NCBI GenBank assembly: GCA_002390825.1
Contig: DGQR01000172.1
Span: 1-12,951, forward strand
Reading direction: 5' to 3'
DNA from: Rhodoferax sp. UBA4409
GTDB taxonomy: Bacteria; Pseudomonadota; Gammaproteobacteria; Burkholderiales; Burkholderiaceae_C
Length of the DNA: 12,951 nucleotides
Positions 7,084 through 12,951 of this stretch are shown here, piece by piece. Position numbers and translations under genes: made by a program. Below the pieces are notes generated by a model. The model did no database searches, was not told where the DNA came from, and saw only the letters and a list, made by a program, of their open reading frames with translations. Within the stretch, counting starts at the first letter, position 1. Each line of letters opens with the position of its first letter.

Positions 7084-8175
7084 ATGAGTTTGAAGTGTGG
7101 CATTGTAGGCCTGCCCAACGTGGGCAAAAGTACCCTTTTTAATGCGCTGACCAAGGCGGGCATTGCTGCAGAAAACTACCCGTTTTGCACGATCGAGCCC
7201 AATGTGGGCGTGGTTGAGGTGCCTGATCCGCGTCTGCAGCAGCTCGCTGACATCATCACCCCCGAGCGCATTGTTCCGGCCATCGTGGAGTTTGTGGATA
7301 TTGCGGGTCTGGTGGCGGGTGCAAGCACTGGCGAGGGCTTGGGTAACAAGTTCTTGGCACACATCCGCGAAACAGACGCCACCATCAACGTGGTGCGCTG
7401 CTTTGAAGACGACAACGTGATCCACGTGGCCGGCAAGGTCGATCCGATTGCCGATATCGAGGTCATCCAGACCGAGTTGTGCCTTGCGGATTTGGGCGCG
7501 GTGGAAAAAGCCCTGCACCGTGTGACCAAGCTGGCCCGTTCCGGCGACAAGGAGTCGATCAAGCTGGTGGCGATTCTGGAGAAGTGCCAGGCGGCGCTGA
7601 ACGAAGCCAAGCCGGTGCGTACCCTGGACTTCAGCAAAGAAGAGTTGCCTTTGCTCAAGCAGTTTTTCCTGATCACCGCCAAGCCCGCGATGTTCGTGGC
7701 CAACGTGTCGGAAGACGGTTTCGAAAACAACCCTTTGCTCGACCGCTTGACCGCGTTTGCTACGGCCCAGGGCGCGCCTGTGGTGGCCATTTGCGCCAAG
7801 ATGGAAGCTGAACTCTCCGAGATGGACGATGCGGACCGGCTGGAGTTTCTGCAGGAACTCGGCCAAACCGAACCCGGTTTGAACCGCCTGATTCGCTCTG
7901 CCTACAGCCTGTTGGGCTTGCAAACCTACTTCACCGCTGGGGTGAAAGAGGTGCGCGCCTGGACTATCCATGTGGGCGACACCGGCCCCCAAGCGGCTGG
8001 CGTGATCCACACGGATTTTGAAAAGGGTTACATCCGCGCCCAGACTATTGCCTTTGATGACTTCATCAGCCACAAGGGCGAGCAGGGTGCCAAAGACGCG
8101 GGCAAGATGCGCGCCGAAGGCAAGGAATACGTGGTCAAAGATGGCGACGTGATGAACTTCCTGTTCAGTTCTTGA
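7084..8175 (+). CDS. ychF: Redox-regulated ATPase YchF (OLA1/Obg-related)
   Basis: 363 residues, the same length as E. coli YchF and closely matching it throughout. The P-loop GLPNVGKS is at residues 9-16, followed by NYPFCTIEPNVGVVEVPDPRL, then the G3 region DIAGLVAGASTGEGLGNKF. The usual NKxD guanine-specificity motif is replaced by NVSE, as expected for this ATP-preferring member of the GTPase superfamily. A helical insertion follows, and the C-terminal TGS domain includes LQTYFTAGVKEVRAWTI and ends DGDVMNFLFSS. The family associates with ribosomes and is linked to the oxidative stress response. The start has an AGAGG ribosome site at 7073-7077, six bases upstream. The stop at 8173-8175 is followed after 22 bases by the EamA transporter start. 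Confidence 0.97.
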   Translation: MSLKCGIVGLPNVGKSTLFNALTKAGIAAENYPFCTIEPNVGVVEVPDPRLQQLADIITPERIVPAIVEFVDIAGLVAGASTGEGLGNKFLAHIRETDATINVVRCFEDDNVIHVAGKVDPIADIEVIQTELCLADLGAVEKALHRVTKLARSGDKESIKLVAILEKCQAALNEAKPVRTLDFSKEELPLLKQFFLITAKPAMFVANVSEDGFENNPLLDRLTAFATAQGAPVVAICAKMEAELSEMDDADRLEFLQELGQTEPGLNRLIRSAYSLLGLQTYFTAGVKEVRAWTIHVGDTGPQAAGVIHTDFEKGYIRAQTIAFDDFISHKGEQGAKDAGKMRAEGKEYVVKDGDVMNFLFSS

Positions 8176-8197
8176 TGGCACGTGCCGCGGCGGCAGC

Positions 8198-9094
8198 GTG
8201 ACGCTGTCTTTTGATTGGTTGGCCCTGGGCGCTGCGGCTTGCTGGGCGGTGACCGGGCTGATTTCAGCCCCCCAAGCGCGCCATCTCGGCGCGTTTGCAT
8301 TTACCCGTTGGCGCATGGGGCTGGTGTTTGTAATGCTGGCGCCCGTGGTCCTGCTCAATGGGGCCTGGCACAGCATCCATGCCGAGCAAGCCTGGGTTTT
8401 GATTCTCAGTGGATTGATCGGCATCTTCATTGGCGATACCGCCTTGTTTGCCTCCATGAACCGGCTAGGCCCGCGGCGCACCGGAGTGCTGTTTGCCACG
8501 CACGCCTTGTTCAGCGCACTACTGGGGTTTGTGGTGCTGGATGAGCGCATGGGGCCTCAGGCCATGATGGGCGGCGCTTTGGTGGTGGGCGGCGTCATGA
8601 CGGCGATTGCTTTGGGCAGCCGCAAAGACGAGTCGCATGCCTTGGAGCAGCTTCGCGGGCATATTCCCTCGGGGATCGCGCTGGGCCTGCTGGCCGCCTT
8701 GTGCCAGGCAACCGGTTCTTTGATCGCCAAGCCGGTGATGGCCTCGGGCGTGGACCCTGTCGCGGCCACGGTGCTGCGGGTGGGGGCTACTTGTGCCGCC
8801 CACTTGGTGCTTTTGTGGGCGGGCGCTTCGGTGGCTCGCACCCAAAACCCCTTGTCTTTGGCCGTGTTGGGCAAAGTTGCGTTGAGCGGCATGATTGGCA
8901 TGGGCTTGGGGATGAGCCTCATCCTGCTGGCGCTGCAGCGTGGCAATGTCGGCATGGTGGGCATCTTGTCATCCGTGTCGCCGGTGTTGGTGCTGCCCTT
9001 GTTATGGTGGCACCTGGGCCGCTCGCCCGCGCAGGGCGCTTGGTGGGGCGCCGGTCTCACGGTGCTGGGCACGGTGTTGGTGTTGGTCCGTTAA
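8198..9094 (+). CDS. EamA-family (DMT superfamily) transporter
   Basis: A 298-residue integral membrane protein with about ten hydrophobic helices in two EamA repeats, the drug/metabolite transporter fold of the inner membrane. The first repeat contains FIGDTALFASMNRLGPRRTGVLFATHALFSALLGFVVLDERM and the second RGNVGMVGILSSVSPVLVLPLLWW; a charged linker near residues 143-155 (SRKDESHALEQLRGH) separates them. The substrate is unknown; family members export amino acids, metabolites or drugs. The start is a GTG with no clear ribosome site, so translation may be coupled to ychF, whose stop is 22 bases upstream. The gene's last ten bases are repeated just after its stop. Confidence 0.9.
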   Translation: MTLSFDWLALGAAACWAVTGLISAPQARHLGAFAFTRWRMGLVFVMLAPVVLLNGAWHSIHAEQAWVLILSGLIGIFIGDTALFASMNRLGPRRTGVLFATHALFSALLGFVVLDERMGPQAMMGGALVVGGVMTAIALGSRKDESHALEQLRGHIPSGIALGLLAALCQATGSLIAKPVMASGVDPVAATVLRVGATCAAHLVLLWAGASVARTQNPLSLAVLGKVALSGMIGMGLGMSLILLALQRGNVGMVGILSSVSPVLVLPLLWWHLGRSPAQGAWWGAGLTVLGTVLVLVR

Positions 9095-9110
9095 ATGGGT
9101 CCGTTAATGA
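9085..9110 (+). repeat. Near-tandem duplication at the EamA stop codon
   Basis: GGTCCGTTAA occurs at 9085-9094, where it contains the EamA stop TAA, and again at 9098-9107, a 13-base period. The second copy places another TAA just before the ribosome site of mnmH. It is probably a slippage duplication. Confidence 0.7.
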
Positions 9111-9114
9111 GGGG
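9109..9114 (+). promoter_or_regulatory. Ribosome binding site deciding the mnmH start
   Basis: GAGGGG directly abuts the ATG at 9115, leaving no spacer, but sits six bases before the in-frame GTG at 9121. Spacing therefore favours GTG 9121; ATG 9115 would add only two residues. Confidence 0.45.
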
Positions 9115-9120
9115 ATGCCC

Positions 9121-10200
9121 GTGACTTCTGTGAATCACACGTTTGCTGACATCGAGCAGTTGTCCACTTTTGATGCAGTGATCGACGCGCGTTCGCCCGG
9201 CGAATACGCGTTGGACCATATTCCCGGCGCCATCAATTGCCCGGTGCTGAATGACGAGGAGCGCATCCGCGTCGGCACCATGTACAAGCAGGTTTCCCCG
9301 TTCGAGGCGCGCAAGGTCGGGGCCGTCTTGGTCGCGCGCAATGTGGCGACGCACATCGACAGCTTGTTTGCCGCGCACCCCAAGTCGTGGCGGCCGCTGT
9401 TGTATTGCTGGCGTGGTGGCCAGCGCAGCGGCTCTTTCACCCACATCCTGAACGAGGTCGGTTGGACTGCGCGGCGCTTGTCTGGGGGCTACAAGTCCTG
9501 GCGCCACCATGTGCTCGAAGAGTTGGTGCGGGTGCCTGCGCAATTCCGCTTCCAGGTGCTGGCGGGCCCGACCGGCTCGGGTAAAACCAAGGTGCTCGAA
9601 GCCTTGCAGGCGCAAGGTCACCAGGTGCTGAACCTGGAGGCGCTGGCGGCCCACAAGGGCTCGGTACTGGGTGGCTTGCCAGGCCAGGCCCAGCCGTCTC
9701 AGAAAATGTTCGAGACGCAGATACTCCATACCCTCTCAAGCTTTGACCCGGAGCTACCGGTGTATGTCGAGGCGGAAAGCAAGCGCATCGGTTTGCTGCG
9801 ATTGCCGGATTCGATTTACCAAGGCATCCAGCAAGGCCAGTGGTGGGGGCTGGATGTACCGGTGGGGCTCAGGGTGCAGTTTTTGTTGCAGGACTATGCC
9901 TACTTTCTGCACAGTGACACGCTTCTGGATCAGCTGGACCGTTTGGTCGCGACCTGTGGCAGGGCCCAGGTGGACCAGTGGAAAGAGTGGGTGGCAGCAT
10001 CGCACTATGCGGAGTTGGTGGAGGACCTCTTGGTCAAGCACTATGACCGGTACTACGACCGCTCCATGCGCCAGCTCCAATCCGGTGAGGCGCGGGACTT
10101 TCTCTTGAGTACCGACGATGTCTCAGACGCCGGCTTCATGGACCTCGCCAGCCGCTTGGCACTGCGCTCGCAACTCACCACAGCCGCACCAGCCCGGTAA
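9121..10200 (+). CDS. mnmH: tRNA 2-selenouridine synthase MnmH/SelU (rhodanese + P-loop)
   Basis: 359 residues from the GTG at 9121 (E. coli SelU is of similar length). An N-terminal rhodanese domain (about 8-130) contains VIDARSPGEY and the active-site loop YCWRGGQRS with Cys96, equivalent to the selenium/sulfur-transferring cysteine of SelU. A C-terminal P-loop domain carries the Walker A motif GPTGSGKT at 149-156. The enzyme geranylates 2-thiouridine at the wobble position (34) of Lys, Glu and Gln tRNAs and replaces sulfur with selenium from selenophosphate. Its presence suggests selenium use and a selD gene elsewhere in the genome. The upstream open frame back to 8701 overlaps the EamA gene and is not part of this protein. 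The 3' end overlaps the convergent YqaA-like gene by 26 bases. Confidence 0.94.
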   Translation: MTSVNHTFADIEQLSTFDAVIDARSPGEYALDHIPGAINCPVLNDEERIRVGTMYKQVSPFEARKVGAVLVARNVATHIDSLFAAHPKSWRPLLYCWRGGQRSGSFTHILNEVGWTARRLSGGYKSWRHHVLEELVRVPAQFRFQVLAGPTGSGKTKVLEALQAQGHQVLNLEALAAHKGSVLGGLPGQAQPSQKMFETQILHTLSSFDPELPVYVEAESKRIGLLRLPDSIYQGIQQGQWWGLDVPVGLRVQFLLQDYAYFLHSDTLLDQLDRLVATCGRAQVDQWKEWVAASHYAELVEDLLVKHYDRYYDRSMRQLQSGEARDFLLSTDDVSDAGFMDLASRLALRSQLTTAAPAR

Positions 10201-10648
10201 GTGCCGCCGTCATGGTGATGTAGCGCAGGCACTTGCCGATCGCCATGTAAATCACGCACGGCCAAAACGGAAGGCGTAGCCAGCCGGCAACCGCACATAA
10301 AGGATCGCCGACGACCGGCAGCCACGACAGCAAGCAGGCCTTGGGCCCGAGGCGTGTGAGCCAGGCAAGCGCCCGCACATGACTGGCGGATCGGCCATAC
10401 CGGTTTGCGAGATGGCTGGCCGCGTGGCCCATCCACCAGGTGATGGCTCCGCCCAGGGTGTTGCCGGCAGTGGCCACTGCAATAACCCGCCAGAACCAAT
10501 CCGGCTGCAACTGCACGAGCCCGAAGACAACCGGCTCTGACCCCATCGGCAACAAGGTGGCAGACATCAGCGAGACCGCAAACACCGTGCTCAGCCCGAA
10601 TTCGGGGAGCGAAAGCCATTGCAACAAAGAATGAAACCAAGCATCCAT
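10175..10648 (-). CDS. YqaA family (small DedA/SNARE-associated-like) membrane protein
   Basis: A 157-residue membrane protein resembling E. coli YqaA along its length. Shared blocks are the SATLLPMGSEPVV turn after helix one, TAGNTLGGAITWWMG, the LLSWLPVVGDPLC.AGWLR core, and the C-terminal GKCLRYITMTA. The family is related to DedA membrane proteins, some of which act as lipid scramblases or transporters; this subgroup has no firm function. Four or five hydrophobic segments are visible. The ATG at 10648 has no ribosome site; a TATACT box lies about eight bases upstream on the minus strand, which could give a nearly leaderless transcript, but no good -35 box is visible. Its last 26 bases overlap the end of mnmH on the other strand. 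Confidence 0.88.
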   Translation of the reverse strand: MDAWFHSLLQWLSLPEFGLSTVFAVSLMSATLLPMGSEPVVFGLVQLQPDWFWRVIAVATAGNTLGGAITWWMGHAASHLANRYGRSASHVRALAWLTRLGPKACLLSWLPVVGDPLCAVAGWLRLPFWPCVIYMAIGKCLRYITMTAALTGLVRLW

Positions 10649-10738
10649 AGCGGCTCAGTATAGGGAGCAGAGCACGGCAGCCGGTGAAGTGCCTGCGCAT
10701 TTCAATTGCTGAAATTTTGAGCAGTTAGAATGCAGGCC

Positions 10739-10760
10739 GGGCCCGCTGAAATGCGGGCCT
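10739..10760 (+). other. Hairpin in the dusB leader
   Basis: A perfect seven-base inverted repeat GGCCCGC/GCGGGCC around a six-base loop TGAAAT, extended by one G-U pair, lies 37 bases upstream of the dusB start. The bases after it (TTCACGCTTTC) are not a U-tract. Just upstream, around 10699-10730, AT-rich DNA with an imperfect dyad AATTGCT/AGCAGTT and a TAGAAT box could hold the dusB-fis promoter, though no convincing -35 box is seen. The 148-base gap between the divergent yqaA-like and dusB starts contains no ORF that I accept. Confidence 0.5.
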
Positions 10761-10796
10761 TCACGCTTTCTAACGCCCCCAGCTTTCCTCACACCC

Positions 10797-11849
10797 ATGC
10801 AAATCGGCCCATTCGCTTTGGCGAATCACCTCTTTGTTGCCCCCATGGCGGGGGTGACGGACCGGCCCTTCCGCCAACTTTGCAAAAAGCTCGGCGCAGG
10901 GTATGCAGTCAGCGAAATGGTGACCTCCCGCAAGGACTTGTGGAAGAGCCTCAAGACCTCGCGCCGGGCCAACCACGATGGGGAGCCTGGTCCGATTGCC
11001 GTGCAGATTGCTGGTACCGATGCGCAGATGATGGCGGAAGCCGCGGTCTACAACATCGACCGTGGCGCCCAGATCATCGATATCAACATGGGTTGCCCCG
11101 CCAAAAAGGTGTGCAACAAATGGGCCGGCTCCGCCCTGATGCAGGATGAGCAGCTCGCTATCGAAATCGTGGAGGCCGTGGTCAACGCCTGCGCCCCCCG
11201 CAATGTGCCCGTGACCCTGAAAATGCGCACCGGTTGGTGCCAGGCAGAGAAGAACGCGGTGGTGCTCGCCCGCGCGGCCGAGGCCGTGGGCGTGCAAATG
11301 GTGACGGTGCACGGCCGCACCCGGGAGCAGGGCTATCAGGGGCAGGCTGAGTACGACACGATTGCGGCGGTGAAAGCGGCCTTGCGCATTCCGGTGGTGG
11401 CCAATGGCGACATCACCACCCCTGAGAAAGCGCGTGAGGTGCTGGCCGCGACCGGCGCAGACGCCATCATGATCGGCCGCGCCGCCCAAGGTTACCCGTG
11501 GATATTTCGGGAAGTAGCGCACTTTCTGGCCACTGGCACACACCTTGCACCGCCCCTGGTGAGCGAGGTGAGAAAGCTGTTGGTCGAGCACCTCTACGAT
11601 CACTACAGCCTCTATGACGAATTTATCGGTGTGCGCTCGGCCCGCAAGCACATCGGATGGTATTTGCAGGATTTACCCGGCGGCGAGGATTTCCGCCAGG
11701 GTATGAATCTGCTGGAAGACAGCGCCTCCCAGGTGGCGGCGGTCGAAGCGTATTTGGACACGTTGAACGAAAAAATGGATCGCATCCCAGCAAGGGGATC
11801 TGCGAACGGTCAGGCAAGGGGACATGACATGACGGAATTGGCAGTATGA
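10797..11849 (+). CDS. dusB: tRNA-dihydrouridine synthase DusB
   Basis: A 350-residue FMN enzyme that reduces uridine in tRNA to dihydrouridine. The TIM-barrel start is FVAPMAGVTDRPFRQLC (residues 13-29). The catalytic loop INMGCPAKKVCNKWAGSAL holds Cys100, the family's proton donor. KMRTGW, the VHGRTREQGYQG segment, ANGDI and the phosphate-binding IGRAAQGYPWIFRE follow, and a helical tRNA-binding domain occupies about 250-340. DusB rather than another Dus type is supported by the CPAKKV loop and by fis directly downstream, the classic dusB-fis arrangement. The stop overlaps the fis start (ATGA), indicating translational coupling. No ribosome site is visible before the ATG; the leader carries a GC hairpin. 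Confidence 0.96.
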   Translation: MQIGPFALANHLFVAPMAGVTDRPFRQLCKKLGAGYAVSEMVTSRKDLWKSLKTSRRANHDGEPGPIAVQIAGTDAQMMAEAAVYNIDRGAQIIDINMGCPAKKVCNKWAGSALMQDEQLAIEIVEAVVNACAPRNVPVTLKMRTGWCQAEKNAVVLARAAEAVGVQMVTVHGRTREQGYQGQAEYDTIAAVKAALRIPVVANGDITTPEKAREVLAATGADAIMIGRAAQGYPWIFREVAHFLATGTHLAPPLVSEVRKLLVEHLYDHYSLYDEFIGVRSARKHIGWYLQDLPGGEDFRQGMNLLEDSASQVAAVEAYLDTLNEKMDRIPARGSANGQARGHDMTELAV

Positions 11850-12082
11850 GCGGCACGAATTTGGATGATTGCGTGCGCGCAAGCCTGGAGCTTTACTTTG
11901 CAGACCTCGACGGCACAGAGCCCGCCGGCATGTATGACATGTTGGTGCGCGCGGTAGAAAAGCCTTTGTTGGAGGTGGTGATGGCGCAGGCAGACCACAA
12001 CCAATCCAAAGCAGCGCAATGGCTGGGCCTGAACCGCAACACCCTGCGCAAAAAATTGGTCGAGCACAAGCTGCTCGCATAA
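11846..12082 (+). CDS. fis: DNA-binding protein Fis
   Basis: A 78-residue nucleoid-associated protein, shorter than the 98-residue enterobacterial Fis because it lacks most of the N-terminal beta-hairpin arm used in Hin/Gin invertase activation. The C-terminal helix-turn-helix NQSKAAQWLGLNRNTLRKKL (residues 52-71) is the family hallmark. Fis bends DNA and adjusts rRNA, tRNA and growth-phase transcription. The gene overlaps the dusB stop by four bases and is followed 72 bases later by purH; this dusB-fis-purH order is common in Burkholderiales. Expression probably comes from the dusB promoter. Confidence 0.95.
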   Translation: MSGTNLDDCVRASLELYFADLDGTEPAGMYDMLVRAVEKPLLEVVMAQADHNQSKAAQWLGLNRNTLRKKLVEHKLLA

Positions 12083-12088
12083 GCCCCC

Positions 12089-12121
12089 CACCGGCATCCG
12101 CCTTGGTGCGGTTGCCCGGTG
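12089..12121 (+). other. Stem-loop between fis and purH (terminator, attenuator or leader)
   Basis: A long imperfect hairpin: outer arms CACCGG/CCGGTG, then CA/TG across a single bulged C, a T-T mismatch, and inner arms CCGC/GCGG around a six-base loop, about 12 pairs in all. It begins seven bases after the fis stop and is followed within a few bases by a T-rich stretch (TTTTCTGGTTTTAC at 12127-12140). It could end or attenuate dusB-fis transcription before purH, or form part of the purH leader. The T-rich tract is interrupted, so termination strength is unclear. Confidence 0.5.
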
Positions 12122-12154
12122 AAACGTTTTCTGGTTTTACTTTACTCCCGCACT

Positions 12155-12951
12155 ATGAACGCACAAAAAACTGCATTGCTGTCGGTCTCCGACAAGACCG
12201 GCATCGTTGAACTCGCCCAGGCGCTGCACGCTCAGGGTGTCAAGCTCTTGTCTACCGGGGGCACTGCCAAACTGCTGGCCGACAAAGGCCTGCCTGTGAC
12301 CGAAGTGGCGGAGATGACCGGCTTCCCTGAAATGCTGGACGGCCGCGTGAAGACCCTGCACCCCCGCGTGCACGGTGGCTTGCTGGCGCGCCGCGACTTC
12401 CCCACCCACATGGCCGCACTGGCCGAGCACAACATCAACACCATCGACTTTCTGGTGGTGAACCTGTACCCGTTTGAAGCCACCGTGGCCAAAGCTGGTT
12501 GCACGCTGGAAGACGCGATTGAGAACATCGACATTGGCGGCCCTGCCATGGTGCGCAGCGCGGCCAAGAACTGGAAAGACGTGGCGGTGCTGACCGACGC
12601 GGCTCAGTACGACACCGTGATCGCCGAGCTGAAAGCCAACGGCGTGGTGAGCGACAAGACCAAGCTGGGCCTGTCTATCGCTGCGTTCAACCGCATCAGC
12701 CAGTACGACGGCGCTATCAGCGACTACTTGTCCGCTATCCAGATCGGCGACGAGGTGCCCGCAGGCGACAAGGCTCCGGTGTTGGACCTGTTCCCCGGCC
12801 AGAGCAATGGCCGCTTCATCAAGGTGCAAGACCTGCGCTACGGTGAGAACAGCCACCAGCAAGCCGCGCTGTACCGCGATCTGATGCCTGCCCCCGGCTC
12901 GCTGGTGACTGCCAAGCAGCTGCAAGGCAAAGAGCTGAGCTACAACAACAT
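12155..12951 (+). CDS. purH: Bifunctional AICAR formyltransferase/IMP cyclohydrolase PurH, N-terminal part (runs off right edge)
   Basis: The first 265 codons of PurH, which carries out the last two steps of de novo IMP synthesis. The N-terminal IMP cyclohydrolase (MGS-like) domain shows LLSVSDKTGI (residues 8-17), STGGTAKLL, the TGFPEMLDGRVKTLHPRVHGGLL block and DFLVVNLYPF. The AICAR transformylase domain begins after about residue 200, with LRYGENSHQQAALY and the start of KELSYNN at the edge. The frame stays open to the window end, so the catalytic Lys-His region of the transformylase is outside. No ribosome site is visible before the ATG. The location downstream of fis matches the usual Burkholderiales order. 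Confidence 0.96.
   Translation, partial: MNAQKTALLSVSDKTGIVELAQALHAQGVKLLSTGGTAKLLADKGLPVTEVAEMTGFPEMLDGRVKTLHPRVHGGLLARRDFPTHMAALAEHNINTIDFLVVNLYPFEATVAKAGCTLEDAIENIDIGGPAMVRSAAKNWKDVAVLTDAAQYDTVIAELKANGVVSDKTKLGLSIAAFNRISQYDGAISDYLSAIQIGDEVPAGDKAPVLDLFPGQSNGRFIKVQDLRYGENSHQQAALYRDLMPAPGSLVTAKQLQGKELSYNN

Noticed and set aside
7060..8550. A 496-codon open frame antisense to ychF and the start of the EamA gene
   Set aside because: It is fully covered by the strongly recognised ychF on the other strand, shows no domain, has low-complexity composition, and is explained by GC-biased third codon positions.
8701..9120. An N-terminal extension of the mnmH frame back into the EamA gene
   Set aside because: The extension overlaps conserved EamA coding sequence and the rhodanese domain begins only after 9121; a ribosome site supports the later start.
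10730..11149. A 139-codon plus-strand frame overlapping the dusB start
   Set aside because: It is out of frame with dusB and covers its conserved N-terminal and catalytic segments; no family features are seen.
12137..12925. A 262-codon open frame antisense to purH
   Set aside because: The plus strand encodes clear PurH motifs throughout; the antisense frame is rich in His, Gln, Val and Gly with no recognisable domain, as expected for a shadow.
1..12951. Search for CRISPR arrays, tRNA or rRNA genes, insertion sequences, toxin-antitoxin pairs or a defence system
   Set aside because: No regularly spaced repeats, transposase motifs, cloverleaf-like sequences or recognisable defence genes were seen by reading; the content is core housekeeping genes.

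Overview
The window looks like chromosomal core DNA from a betaproteobacterium of the order Burkholderiales, most likely a Comamonadaceae member (Rhodoferax/Limnohabitans/Polaromonas-like). The grounds are the high G+C, the strongly GC-biased third codon positions (which create long antisense open frames), the dusB-fis-purH gene order, a short 78-residue Fis, and an intergenic repeat resembling ones common in that family. There is no rRNA gene to confirm this, so the placement is an inference.

Layout. (1) Positions 1-4310 are a leftward block. Read in transcription order it is a UbiH/UbiF-type FAD monooxygenase (ubiquinone biosynthesis), DsbC (periplasmic disulfide isomerase), an M61 metallopeptidase with a PDZ domain, and the N-terminal third of an enoyl-CoA hydratase that runs off the left edge. 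A hairpin and a short interspersed repeat sit between dsbC and the M61 gene. (2) A rightward MOSC-domain protein (about 4367-5263) is divergent from the monooxygenase. (3) A leftward 7TM sensor with a degenerate GGDEF domain (5298-7052) meets the MOSC gene tail to tail and is divergent from ychF with only 31 bases between the start codons. (4) Rightward ychF, an EamA/DMT transporter and mnmH/selU (tRNA 2-selenouridine synthase) form a tight string from 7084 to 10200. (5) A small leftward YqaA/DedA-like membrane protein overlaps the mnmH tail by 26 bases. (6) Rightward dusB-fis-purH runs off the right edge. The dusB stop and fis start overlap, and structured leaders precede dusB and purH.

Most of the content is housekeeping: translation and tRNA modification (YchF, MnmH, DusB), nucleoid and growth-phase control (Fis), purine synthesis (PurH), quinone synthesis and periplasmic folding. 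I see no CRISPR array, phage, transposase, tRNA or rRNA, and no convincing novel multi-gene system. There is no gene-free stretch over 300 bases; the longest gap is about 150 bases, upstream of dusB. The items most worth a second look are the 7TM protein, whose GGDEF catalytic residues are lost while a c-di-GMP inhibitory-site RxxD remains, and a roughly 20-residue insertion in the M61 peptidase that resembles the intergenic repeat about 780 bases away.
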